From: an uncultured Ignavibacteriota bacterium | Lineage (GTDB): Bacteria > Bacteroidota > Ignavibacteria > UBA10030 > UBA8401 | Direction of reading: 5' to 3' | Assembly (NCBI GenBank): GCA_903861125.1 | Contig: CAIOTF010000007.1 | Span: 1-64,000, forward strand | Length of the DNA stretch: 64,000 nt | Part shown: positions 27,131 to 36,272 of the stretch, piece by piece | How the letters are laid out: the number at the start of each line of letters is the position of its first letter | Position numbering within the stretch: the first letter of the stretch is position 1 | The notes under the pieces: generated by a model | The model's input: the letters and a program-made list of their open reading frames with translations, nothing else | The model's database searches: none | Told to the model about the DNA's origin: nothing | Made by a program: the position numbers and the translations under genes

Positions 27131-29227
27131 ATGAGAAAAGCGATTTTCAGTCTAGGCGCGCTATTGATGAACCGCCTCAACTATCTGCAGAAATTTGCGA
27201 TCGTTGCGTTGCTGTTATTGATACCGAGTTTTAGCCTGCTGTACGTTGTTACAACACAGATCAACAAAGACGTGCAATATTCTCAAAAGGAATTAACCGG
27301 AATAGCTTACAATGCGTCGCTGAGACATTTCTTTGAAAAAGTACAGAAGCATCGTGAATATTCGGTGCAGTATTTTACCGGCGATTCAACCGCGCAGGAA
27401 CTCATGCTTCGAACCCAGCAGGATATCGACCGGACCATTCTCGGCGTTGATTCAACGGATGTGCAATACGGCGTTGCGCTTGCAGTGCAGGAACAATGGA
27501 AGAACATCAAGATCGACTGGAAGAATCTGAAGAGCGGGGCATTTACGGATACATTGGAATTGAGTATTGAACTGCACAATAAAATGATCGCGGATGTGCT
27601 TGCACTGGTCGTTGATGTTGCCGATAATTCCAATCTTACGCTCGATACGGATATTGAGACATACTATCTGATGAATATTTCCAACTTCAAGATCCTTCAA
27701 TTAACGGAAGCGCTGAGCAGATCAAAAAATCTGCTGCGGATGGCGGCGTTGACCCCGGTGCTGTCGCCGGAACAGCGGACGGAATTTACGGTGCAAGCGG
27801 GAAATATCCGGCCGTTGCTGTCGGATATTTCGGATGCCGTTACCAGGATCAGTACGTACAATAAGCCGGTGTCGCCGCTGGTAGAGCCTTCGTATGTCGA
27901 ATTGAAATTAATGACGGACCAGTACACTGAACTGCTTCAGTCGGTGGTCCTTCACGACAGTCTGCGGGTTGCTCACGGTGTTGATCTGAATATTCTGGAG
28001 AAGCCGATCAAATCGGGATTGGTCGTATTCGATATTCAGTTTCCCATTCTGAAAAACCTGATTGATATCCGCATTAAAAATTTTGAGAACCAGGTGATGA
28101 TCTATATCTGGGGAACAATTCTTGTTCTCATCTTCGTAGTATATCTGCTCGGAGGTTTCTACAGTTCGGTGATCGAAATGGTACATACACTGGAAGGTGT
28201 GGCAACGCAGCTGAACGAAGGGAAGATTACGGAAGTAGTCGAAGTGGAATCGCACGACGAACTTGGACGTGTGGGAAAATCGTTCAACCAGATCGCACTC
28301 AGTCTGCTGTCACGAAATAAGGAACTTGAGGATAGCAGGATTCAAATGGAAGCAACAAATAAACAACTGCGTGAAACACAAACAGCTCTTGTGCAGGGAG
28401 AAAAAATGGCATCGCTCGGTCAAATGGTCGCCGGCCTTGCACATGAGATCAATACGCCTCTCGGGTACGTGAAAAACAATATTGAAATGATGATCAGCAA
28501 CCAATTCACCATTAACGCTGTGATAGAAAAATGCCGCATTTTGCTCGATATGCTGGTGAATGGCGTTGAGGAAGGATTGGAGGAAACGGTCACCGACCTT
28601 GCCAAACTCTCAACGGAATTAGAAAAAAACACGGTAATGGAAGACAGCAAAACGATGCTCTCGCAGGCGCTTATCGGAACGGACCGCATTCAGGAATTGA
28701 TCAAGAACCTGAGAGAATTCTCCCGTTTGGATGAGGCCGATCTGGCAAAGGTGGATCTCAATAATGCAATTGATGCTACACTTGTCATCGCAAACAATTT
28801 CATCAAGAATAAAGCGGTGGTGAAAAAGGAGTATCTGCCGAGTCTCTCCGCCGAATGTTTTCCCGCTCAGTATAATCAGGTTATCCTTAATATGCTTACG
28901 AACGCTGCACAGGCGATTGAAGGTCAGGGGACGATCAGTATTCGCACATATAAAGAATCGGGAAACCCCGACATGGCGGTGGTGAAGATTTCCGATACGG
29001 GCAAAGGTATTCCGGCCGAAAATATTGAAAAGATTTTTGAACCGTTCTATACAACAAAAAAGATCGGTGAAGGAACCGGACTTGGCCTTTCAATTTCCTA
29101 CAAGATCATCCAGAAACACGGGGGATCGATCAAGGTTGAAAGCATCGTAGGCCGCGGGTCGGATTTCTACATTCGCATTCCGGTGACTCAGCCGCGCACA
29201 ACCACGCGTGAGAAAAAAGTTGTGTAA
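27131..29227 (+). CDS. Membrane HAMP sensor histidine kinase
   Basis: A 698-residue kinase. A first transmembrane helix lies at about residues 20 to 42, followed by a ~280-residue helical periplasmic sensor region, a second helix (YIWGTILVLIFVVYLLGG, ~328 to 348), HAMP and coiled coil. The HisKA box is EKMASLGQMVAGLAHEINTP near residue 430, and the HATPase domain has DTGKGIP and GTGLGLSISYKI. The HisKA region carries a ~70-residue insertion between its helices. It is followed within 50 bp by a double-receiver gene, its likely partner. The ligand is unknown. Confidence 0.92.
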   Translation: MRKAIFSLGALLMNRLNYLQKFAIVALLLLIPSFSLLYVVTTQINKDVQYSQKELTGIAYNASLRHFFEKVQKHREYSVQYFTGDSTAQELMLRTQQDIDRTILGVDSTDVQYGVALAVQEQWKNIKIDWKNLKSGAFTDTLELSIELHNKMIADVLALVVDVADNSNLTLDTDIETYYLMNISNFKILQLTEALSRSKNLLRMAALTPVLSPEQRTEFTVQAGNIRPLLSDISDAVTRISTYNKPVSPLVEPSYVELKLMTDQYTELLQSVVLHDSLRVAHGVDLNILEKPIKSGLVVFDIQFPILKNLIDIRIKNFENQVMIYIWGTILVLIFVVYLLGGFYSSVIEMVHTLEGVATQLNEGKITEVVEVESHDELGRVGKSFNQIALSLLSRNKELEDSRIQMEATNKQLRETQTALVQGEKMASLGQMVAGLAHEINTPLGYVKNNIEMMISNQFTINAVIEKCRILLDMLVNGVEEGLEETVTDLAKLSTELEKNTVMEDSKTMLSQALIGTDRIQELIKNLREFSRLDEADLAKVDLNNAIDATLVIANNFIKNKAVVKKEYLPSLSAECFPAQYNQVILNMLTNAAQAIEGQGTISIRTYKESGNPDMAVVKISDTGKGIPAENIEKIFEPFYTTKKIGEGTGLGLSISYKIIQKHGGSIKVESIVGRGSDFYIRIPVTQPRTTTREKKVV

Positions 29228-29275
29228 GAAATACGTATCACAGAAACGAAACATCCGAAGTGTAAGGGTTACAGT

Positions 29276-30280
29276 ATGAAGCTAACAGTACCGGCAGTGC
29301 CGGAAAAATCGAATATCCTGTTTGTTGACGATGAACCGATGATCCTTTCGTCGCTCAACATGCTGTTCAAAAGCAGATACAAGGTCTACCTTGCGGAGAA
29401 CGGATTCGACGCGCTGGAGATTATCAAATCAGTCCCGATTAAAGTGATCGTCAGCGATCAGAGAATGCCCGGCATGCTCGGTCATGAATTGTTGCGCCAG
29501 GTGAAAGACATTAGTCCGAATACCATTCGCATGCTGCTTACGGGGTATTCCGATCTCGATGCCATTATCGGATCGGTGAATGCCGGCGAAGTATTCCGTT
29601 TCATCAATAAGCCGTGGCAGGGCGAGTTTATGCTCTATGTGGTGAAATTGGGCGTTGAGATCTACGATAAAGTGACAAAGCTGCAAGAGACCGAGATGCA
29701 AAAAGTTGATGAAGCGGTAACGGAAGAACATCCGGCATCCGGACATCGAGTTCATATTGAAGTTGAAGAGACGAGTCCGACGGTGCTGTTTGTTGATTAC
29801 AGCGAGGACGAAACAGGCAAGCTCGTTGAAAAGTACGGCAGTGCGTTCAATGTTGTCGGAGTGAATTCCATCGATGCCGCGTTCCAGGAGATGGCGAAGA
29901 AACCGGTCTCCGTTATCGTGAGCAACATTAACTTTGGCGATGTTGACGGTGTCAGTTTTCTTGATACGGTTCGCCGGGAATATCCAAACACGGTTTCTGT
30001 GATCCTTACGGAAGTGAGGGATGCACAGTTGGCGATCCGGTCAATTAATGAACTGAATGTTTTCCGGTATCTTGTTAAACCGATGCCCGAAGATCAGATT
30101 TCCCATACGCTGGAAAAAGCCATTGAGCGCAGCAAAGCCTTTAAGTCTGCGCCGCATACGAACGTCTTAAAAATGGCGGAAGAGATAGCTCCCGACCACG
30201 TTGTGAAAGCCGAAGAGAGCACCTTGCGACTCCGGTTGAGAGCGGCTCAAGCATTACTGAATAAAAACAAAAAAAAATAG
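29276..30280 (+). CDS. Double-receiver response regulator, second receiver degenerate
   Basis: A 334-residue protein with two REC domains and no recognised output. REC1 (~residues 10 to 130) is RpfG-like, with FVDDEPM, phosphoacceptor Asp in VIVSDQRMPGM and Lys in INKPW. REC2 (~165 to 285) keeps FVDYSEDE and the Lys in LVKPM, but the acceptor position reads VIVSNINFG, so Asp is Asn. REC2 is therefore probably a pseudo-receiver used for binding. The C-terminal tail is basic and helical. It follows the HAMP kinase and precedes the TPR-like trio, from which a terminator separates it. Confidence 0.88.
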   Translation: MKLTVPAVPEKSNILFVDDEPMILSSLNMLFKSRYKVYLAENGFDALEIIKSVPIKVIVSDQRMPGMLGHELLRQVKDISPNTIRMLLTGYSDLDAIIGSVNAGEVFRFINKPWQGEFMLYVVKLGVEIYDKVTKLQETEMQKVDEAVTEEHPASGHRVHIEVEETSPTVLFVDYSEDETGKLVEKYGSAFNVVGVNSIDAAFQEMAKKPVSVIVSNINFGDVDGVSFLDTVRREYPNTVSVILTEVRDAQLAIRSINELNVFRYLVKPMPEDQISHTLEKAIERSKAFKSAPHTNVLKMAEEIAPDHVVKAEESTLRLRLRAAQALLNKNKKK

Positions 30281-30318
30281 CATGCGCTGTGCGTCAGATC
30301 GATAGTTACTATGACATC

Positions 30319-30344
30319 AAACCCCGCAGCCGCACGCGGGGTTT
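30319..30344 (+). terminator. Hairpin terminator after the double-receiver gene
   Basis: Arms AAACCCCGC and GCGGGGTTT with an 8-base loop, followed by TATTATT. It lies 38 bp after the stop and closes the kinase/regulator unit. Confidence 0.75.
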
Positions 30345-30388
30345 ATTATTCGGATATGAACGATCACACGGATTATAAATTAATTTGA

Positions 30389-32431
30389 ATGCAAAACATC
30401 TCACAAAAAATAAGCGGCGCCGAACACCTTACCGAAGTTATCGCATATTTGAAAAATGCGGATAAATACATTCGGCAAGGCGATATCCGCCGCGCGCTGG
30501 ATGAGATACTGCATGCGCGCGAGAAGAACCCGACGATTATGTATGCCCGCGCCTACGAGGAATATGTGCGGTCGGTCCTGCTGAAACAAGAGGGTGAAAA
30601 TGATGCGGAAGTACGGTCGACCGATACGTTGATCGGCCAGGTGCTGCCGACGTTGGAAAAAATTCTCGATCTGGCGATCAAGGAAGTAAAACGCAGCGCC
30701 GTTTCTGCCTACAAACAAAAAGAGGTTATTGCACTGCAGAAAAGGCAAGAGGAGGAGCAGCGATACGAAGAACAGTTGCGAGCCGATGGTATTGCCAAGA
30801 AAGTGGCTTCATACTTGCAGCGGTCGCGTGCCTTTGAAGCACATAATGATTTTCACCATGCGCTGAACGAAATCGGTCGTGCATTTATGCTTGATCCTAC
30901 GGACGAAAGTATTCTTTCTGTTGAGGAAGAGATCAAAAAAAAACAGGAAGCGTTTGTTCGGAAACAGGAAGAGCTTGACCGTCAACAGCATCAGGAAGAG
31001 AACAAGAGACGCGAAGAGTTGTCTGCACAATGGCAGCTGCAATTGAAACAGGAAACGGTTGAGGCGGAAAAGAAAAAAGCGGAGGCATATAAACAGGCCC
31101 GGACGCAGAAGATCCGTGAATATCTGCAGATCGTACGGGGATTGTTCGCTGAGAACAGGATCGACGAAGCACTCAGTCAGCTGGCGTTTGTGATGGTCGT
31201 AGATCCGCTCAACGAAGAGGTGCTGAGCCTGAACTGGAAGATCCGTGAAGCACAGAGCAAGAAAGAGGAAGAGAACATTGCGCTGAAAAGGCAGCAGGCC
31301 GAGGAGGAGAAAAAGAAAACGGAAATAATCCGCTTGACTGCCCGTAAAAGTCTGGAAAAAGCGGAGGAGTTCCTTGCGCGCGGAAAATTTACCGAAGCGC
31401 TGCGTGTGATAACTCAGGCCTATTACATCGATCCGGCCAACGAGGATGTTCTTGAGTGTGAGAAGCGGATTATGGCGGCCGAGGAAGAGATGCTGAGGCT
31501 CGCAGAGGAGAAACGGAGACACGAAGAGGATGAACGAAAACGGAAACAGGAGGCGGAATTGCACCGCTTAAGCATCGAGCAGCAAAAACGTGAACAGATC
31601 CGCGAACGTATCGATGTGGAAACGAGACTGCTCCATGACGAAGAAGAAATTCTTCTCTACCTGTCGAAAGCCCGCGGTTTCGTCAGCCTGGGTAATTATG
31701 ATGAAGCAGTACGACAGATCGCTCTCGCGTTCAAGATCAATCCGTTCGACGAGGAGATTGCAAAGCTTCAGCGCGAGATTTTTGACGGACAGAAAAAAGC
31801 AAAACTTTCAAGAAAGCATTCCCTGCTCATGATCACAGAGCCCGAAACTGCCGGCGATCGTGAATTAAGTGAGCATATCCATCAGCATATTGAACGTGCA
31901 AAGAAACTCAGAACGGAATTCCGTTATCAGGATGCACTTGATGAGATTGCTCAGGCATACCGGCTCGACCCGATGAACGAAAAGTTGTTCGCCCTTGAGG
32001 GTGAGATACAGCAGGAGTTTCTCCGTTACCAGGAACAGCAGCAGCGTACGCAGGCACTCTTCAAGACTGACCAAGGGATCAAAAAAAGTTTAGCAATGGC
32101 ACGCGATGCGTTTTCGCGTGATGCATACAGTGAGGCGCAGGGCTGGGTCGATTACGCCTTGAGTTTTGACATGAATCACGAAGAAGTACTTTGGTTGCAG
32201 GGTGACATTGCGGCGGCCCAGCGTTTACGGGAAGCAATGAAAACACACGACGAAAAAGAACTTGTTATTCAATCTCATCTCAGTAAAGCAGAGGAATTTA
32301 TCTCCGCGAAGCTGACATTTGATGCCATTTTTGAAGTTGATCTTGCCTTGCGGCTCGATCCTTCTCACTACGATGCGCTGGCGCTGCGAAAACGCTTGCT
32401 TGAAATATCCGGCAAACCCGATCTTTTGTAA
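30389..32431 (+). CDS. Charged TPR-like repeat protein 1
   Basis: A 680-residue soluble protein, very rich in Glu, Lys, Arg and Gln. It is built from about eight TPR-like units spaced 60 to 100 residues apart, with the pattern A..FL..G.F..AL..I..A..IDP.NE....LE. Examples are HALNEIGRAFMLDPTDE, EALRVITQAYYIDPAN and DALDEIAQAYRLDP. Long coiled-coil linkers (Lys/Glu/Gln-rich) join the units. No signal peptide or catalytic domain is visible. It is the first of three paralogues in a row. A scaffold role in the surrounding signalling system is inferred from position only. Confidence 0.65.
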   Translation: MQNISQKISGAEHLTEVIAYLKNADKYIRQGDIRRALDEILHAREKNPTIMYARAYEEYVRSVLLKQEGENDAEVRSTDTLIGQVLPTLEKILDLAIKEVKRSAVSAYKQKEVIALQKRQEEEQRYEEQLRADGIAKKVASYLQRSRAFEAHNDFHHALNEIGRAFMLDPTDESILSVEEEIKKKQEAFVRKQEELDRQQHQEENKRREELSAQWQLQLKQETVEAEKKKAEAYKQARTQKIREYLQIVRGLFAENRIDEALSQLAFVMVVDPLNEEVLSLNWKIREAQSKKEEENIALKRQQAEEEKKKTEIIRLTARKSLEKAEEFLARGKFTEALRVITQAYYIDPANEDVLECEKRIMAAEEEMLRLAEEKRRHEEDERKRKQEAELHRLSIEQQKREQIRERIDVETRLLHDEEEILLYLSKARGFVSLGNYDEAVRQIALAFKINPFDEEIAKLQREIFDGQKKAKLSRKHSLLMITEPETAGDRELSEHIHQHIERAKKLRTEFRYQDALDEIAQAYRLDPMNEKLFALEGEIQQEFLRYQEQQQRTQALFKTDQGIKKSLAMARDAFSRDAYSEAQGWVDYALSFDMNHEEVLWLQGDIAAAQRLREAMKTHDEKELVIQSHLSKAEEFISAKLTFDAIFEVDLALRLDPSHYDALALRKRLLEISGKPDLL

Positions 32432-32537
32432 TACTTCTCCTCTAAGGTTAGAGAATTCTAACGCTCCGGTGTGTTGACTAAGCTAACTTATTTCTTTAAG
32501 ATTGTATTGGGCACATGTGCATAAACAATAATATTCA

Positions 32538-35069
32538 ATGACAAAACCAACAGAAAATACGGCGTTACCGACTTCTGAACGATTGAAAGAAGTTGCTCTT
32601 CTTCTGAAACAAGCCGACAAGCTTGTAAAAGAAGGGGACCTTGCAACGGCGTTGACGCTTATTGCCAAAGCCCGATCGTTCGACTCACGCCACCTCTACG
32701 CCCTTGCGTACGAAGAGCGCGTCCGGACATTGTTGACCGCAAAACAGCAGGAGGAAGCGAAAAAAGGGACGAAACAACCGCTGCCGGCCGAAAAAAGTGT
32801 AGAACAAAAAATTGCACCGGCACTGCAGCACTTGTCCAACCTTGCCATTATTGAAGCACAGCACAGCGCCAATGTTGCCGTACAGCAGGAACAAGCTGTT
32901 GAGATCCACAAGAAGGAAGAAGCGGAGCGCACGAAGAATGATGAACTGCGCAGAAAGGCAATTGAAGCAAAAATTGCCGCGTTTCTGACCCGCGCCAACA
33001 TGTATTTGCAGAAAAAAGAATTCAACCGTGCACTCGATGAGATAGCGCGGGCGTATCTGCTGGATCCGGTCAATGATTCAATCCATGCGTTAGAGGATAC
33101 TATCCGCAAAGCACAGGAGGATTTCCGCCGTGACGAAGAAGGGGAACGTCAGCGGAAGATGGATGAAGACCGTCAGAAACGCCAGGAAACGATAAAGACT
33201 CAGTCGAAACTGTATCAAAAAGAAAAAGAAGAGAAGATACAACGCGAAGAGCAGGACCGAAAACGCGCCCGGGAAGAGAAGGTACAGCAGTATCTTCAGC
33301 ATGTGAACGAACTCTATCAATCCAATAAACTGGATGAAGCGCTTGGCGAACTGGCATTTGTTGTCGTCATCGATCCTTTAAATGAAGAAGTGCTTCGCCT
33401 TGAACAGAAGATTCTGGAAACTCAGGATCAACTGCAGCAGCAGCAGCTGGAACAGTACCAAAAACATCTTGCGGACCGGCAGAAAAAACGCGAGATGGTT
33501 CTTGCGACCATTAAAAAACATATCTCCAACGCTGAAATGCTGGCGAAGCAAAAAAAATTCACCGACGCACTCCACACAATAACGCGTGCAACCGTTCTCG
33601 ATCCCATCAATGATGAACTGCAGGAGTGTGAGCAGGAGATTCTTGCCATGCAGGAGGAATATTTCCGGCAGGAAGAGGAAAGCAAGCGTGCACTACAGGA
33701 ACAGATCCGACGACAGCAGGAGGAGGAGGTTCTCCGCCTGGAACAGACCGACCGATCGCGTGCGCTGCTCGGCGAGACAGAGGAAGTTAAGAAACAGCAG
33801 AAGCTCGATAAGGAAAAAATTCAGCAATATCTTGAGCGCGCGAAAAATTTCCTCGCCGAGAAACAGTTTGAAGTTGCACTGGGGGAAGTAGCGCTGGCAT
33901 TCATCATCAATCCGTTTGATGAAGATGTTAAGATGGTTGAGCATATGATCATCCGGGAACGGGAGGAACACCAGGCTGCAAAGAATGTCACCGCGCATGA
34001 AGCAGTGCTTGTAGAACAAAAGAACAAAAGTATAATTGCCGAAAAAATGAAAGGCCATATGGCGGAGGCAGAGCATCTCCGGTCAAAGAGTCTATACAGC
34101 AAAGCATTCAACGAAGTAGCAAAAGCATTTATTCTCGATCCGCTGAATGAAGAGATCCAGAGATACGAACAGGAATTGCAGTCGGAGTTCGATGCGTACC
34201 TGTTTGATCAGCATACCAAGCGCGAACGTGATGAAAAGAGCAGGGATATCGAACGGCATATCCGGCATGCAGCGGAATTGCTGGAGAGAGAACTTTTTGA
34301 AGAAGCGCTTGCCGAAACGGCCGGCGGGTTGGCGATGGATGAACAGAACAACGAACTGCTGAAACTGCGCGAACAAATTTCTAAAGCCTCCGATGAATGG
34401 AAGCTACGGCAGCGCGAAGAATCGCGCAGTCTGGAAATTCAGCAATTACTGGTTGTTGCCAAAGAATATTGTACCGTAGGGAAATATGACGAAGCAGTCA
34501 TTGCCGTACGGAAAGCACTTGATTATGAGCCGGACCGAAAAGAATCCATTGCCCTTCTGAAGGAAATTGAATCCATAACGGGGAAGGAACTGGAAGATCA
34601 TCGGACCACGCAGCGACGTGAGCGGATTGCATCGTACCGCGATCAGGCTGAGGCTCTGCTTACGTCGAACATGCCCGACAAAGCGCTGGTGCAGATTGTG
34701 TCGGGTCTTGTGATCGATCCATCCAACGAAGAACTACTGCAGCTTGAACAACGGGTTACGGCGCTCCATAATGCGCGGCTGAACCAAATGAAATCGACCG
34801 CGATTACATCGTCGCTGTCGCATCCGCGGATATCCAAAGATGAACAGGACCGGCTTATTCGGATCCATATACGCGTTGCGGAAGAATTTCTTTCGCAAAA
34901 AGAATATGCTAAGGCCCTCGATGAAATAGCACACGGCTTAACAGTGGATATGCTGAACGAAGAGCTCATGAAATTCGACGCCGAGATCCGTGCTGAACAA
35001 GCCGCATACGATTTAAAAGCCGCACAAGGTCTTAAACTTATCTATTCAAGCGGACAAGCAACAGGATAA
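32538..35069 (+). CDS. Charged TPR-like repeat protein 2
   Basis: An 843-residue paralogue of the preceding protein with nine or ten of the same units, for example RALDEIARAYLLDPVNDS, VALGEVALAFIINPFDED and KAFNEVAKAFILDPLNEE. Linkers are highly charged coiled coils. The first unit near the N-terminus (ADKLVKEGDLATALTLIAKA) aligns with that of paralogue 1. Its stop codon TAA shares a base with the ATG of the next gene, so the two are translationally coupled. No enzymatic motif is seen. Confidence 0.65.
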   Translation: MTKPTENTALPTSERLKEVALLLKQADKLVKEGDLATALTLIAKARSFDSRHLYALAYEERVRTLLTAKQQEEAKKGTKQPLPAEKSVEQKIAPALQHLSNLAIIEAQHSANVAVQQEQAVEIHKKEEAERTKNDELRRKAIEAKIAAFLTRANMYLQKKEFNRALDEIARAYLLDPVNDSIHALEDTIRKAQEDFRRDEEGERQRKMDEDRQKRQETIKTQSKLYQKEKEEKIQREEQDRKRAREEKVQQYLQHVNELYQSNKLDEALGELAFVVVIDPLNEEVLRLEQKILETQDQLQQQQLEQYQKHLADRQKKREMVLATIKKHISNAEMLAKQKKFTDALHTITRATVLDPINDELQECEQEILAMQEEYFRQEEESKRALQEQIRRQQEEEVLRLEQTDRSRALLGETEEVKKQQKLDKEKIQQYLERAKNFLAEKQFEVALGEVALAFIINPFDEDVKMVEHMIIREREEHQAAKNVTAHEAVLVEQKNKSIIAEKMKGHMAEAEHLRSKSLYSKAFNEVAKAFILDPLNEEIQRYEQELQSEFDAYLFDQHTKRERDEKSRDIERHIRHAAELLERELFEEALAETAGGLAMDEQNNELLKLREQISKASDEWKLRQREESRSLEIQQLLVVAKEYCTVGKYDEAVIAVRKALDYEPDRKESIALLKEIESITGKELEDHRTTQRRERIASYRDQAEALLTSNMPDKALVQIVSGLVIDPSNEELLQLEQRVTALHNARLNQMKSTAITSSLSHPRISKDEQDRLIRIHIRVAEEFLSQKEYAKALDEIAHGLTVDMLNEELMKFDAEIRAEQAAYDLKAAQGLKLIYSSGQATG

Positions 35070-35551
35070 TGAATATCGACTCGCTGATAACGCTCCTGCG
35101 TGAAGCGCAGCTTGAAGTGCGCCGCCACCAACACTCCCATGCGCTCAAGATCATCCGCGATGCAAAGATCATCGATCTGAATAATCTCTATCTTTCCGCA
35201 CTGGAACAATTTGTTGCAACACTGCCGTACCCTTCGTCACCGGACTTCACAGATGTAAAAACTGCGGAAAACGAACATATACTTTCCCTGCTCATCGACC
35301 GAGCAACAAACGACCTTGAACAGCGAGGATCAAAGCGCAGCGATGGATCCGCAGTTCCCGATGAACGGATACTACTGATGGAAAAAATGAAGAATCTGTA
35401 TTTTCAGCGTGCGGATGAATTTATTGAAGCAAAGGAGTTCGGAAGGGCGCTTGAGGAAGTCCAGCGGGTCTATTTTTTCGACCCGCAGAATTTTGTGGCA
35501 AAAGAATATCAGCAAAAGATCGCGCAGCTGGCAGATCTGAACAAAAAATAA
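35069..35551 (+). CDS. Charged TPR-like repeat protein 3, short
   Basis: A 160-residue protein with two units of the same type, N-terminal (HSHALKIIRDAKIIDLNN) and C-terminal (FGRALEEVQRVYFFDPQN). The first corresponds to the atypical first unit of the two longer paralogues and the second to the last units, as if the middle had been lost or never expanded. It begins in the TAATG overlap with paralogue 2. Confidence 0.65.
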   Translation: MNIDSLITLLREAQLEVRRHQHSHALKIIRDAKIIDLNNLYLSALEQFVATLPYPSSPDFTDVKTAENEHILSLLIDRATNDLEQRGSKRSDGSAVPDERILLMEKMKNLYFQRADEFIEAKEFGRALEEVQRVYFFDPQNFVAKEYQQKIAQLADLNKK

Positions 35552-35560
35552 CCTTCCCCC

Positions 35561-36115
35561 TTATTTTGCGACCGAAACCAGTTTCGCCAGTGTGCGGATG
35601 GTCTTAGGGTCAAGCGTGAATGTCTTCACATCGATCTTATCGTTCTTCATATCGCGGAAATACAACAATCCGCGGACGGACCGTGCCGTTGTCATATTAT
35701 CCACGATCTGTTTGTTCCCGACAACAAGAAATTTCAGAATATGCCGCGCATCGTTCTCGTTGCGGAAGCCGGTTTTTTGAATCTTTAATTCAGCAGTCGG
35801 TTTTCCGTCCACGATGAACTGTACATGAGTGTTGGCAGGGAGTTGGGGTTTCAATGCCGGATTGAACTTCCCGATCTCTTCAAAACGGAAAACGAACAGC
35901 GGACCCTGCCCCTGACGGATCTGAAAATCCGGATTTATAACCAGTTCATATCCGAGCAGACCTTTGGTCGTCAGTTTGTGCTGAACATTCAGCGGTGCGG
36001 TAAATGACATCCAGCGGTCAGGACCATGCTCCTGTATTGGAAGAATGTCGTCATCCTGCGCTGCCGCAAAGAAAGATACCAGTGTGACAAGTGCAAAAAG
36101 GTTGAACCATTTCAT
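35561..36115 (-). CDS. Exported protein of unknown function
   Basis: A 184-residue protein with a signal peptide (MKWFNLFALVTLVSFFAAAQ) and a predicted beta-rich mature part (ELVINPDFQIRQGQGPLFVF, VQFIVDGKPTAELKI). I recognise no family. It is on the opposite strand between the TPR trio and the PP2C gene and ends only 9 bp from paralogue 3, convergently. Codon use looks like that of its neighbours. Confidence 0.65.
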   Translation of the reverse strand: MKWFNLFALVTLVSFFAAAQDDDILPIQEHGPDRWMSFTAPLNVQHKLTTKGLLGYELVINPDFQIRQGQGPLFVFRFEEIGKFNPALKPQLPANTHVQFIVDGKPTAELKIQKTGFRNENDARHILKFLVVGNKQIVDNMTTARSVRGLLYFRDMKNDKIDVKTFTLDPKTIRTLAKLVSVAK

Positions 36116-36272
36116 ACTTTATCTCCGTAAGTGATGAACTATATGTAAAAAGTACGGATATTGCACCCGAGAGTAAAGACAACAGTGCTTTTTTCGAAAA
36201 ATCTTGATAGTTTGTCTGCGTAACTTAACAATAAAACTGTCGTAAGAGAGAGACTCACATTTCAGCGTAATC

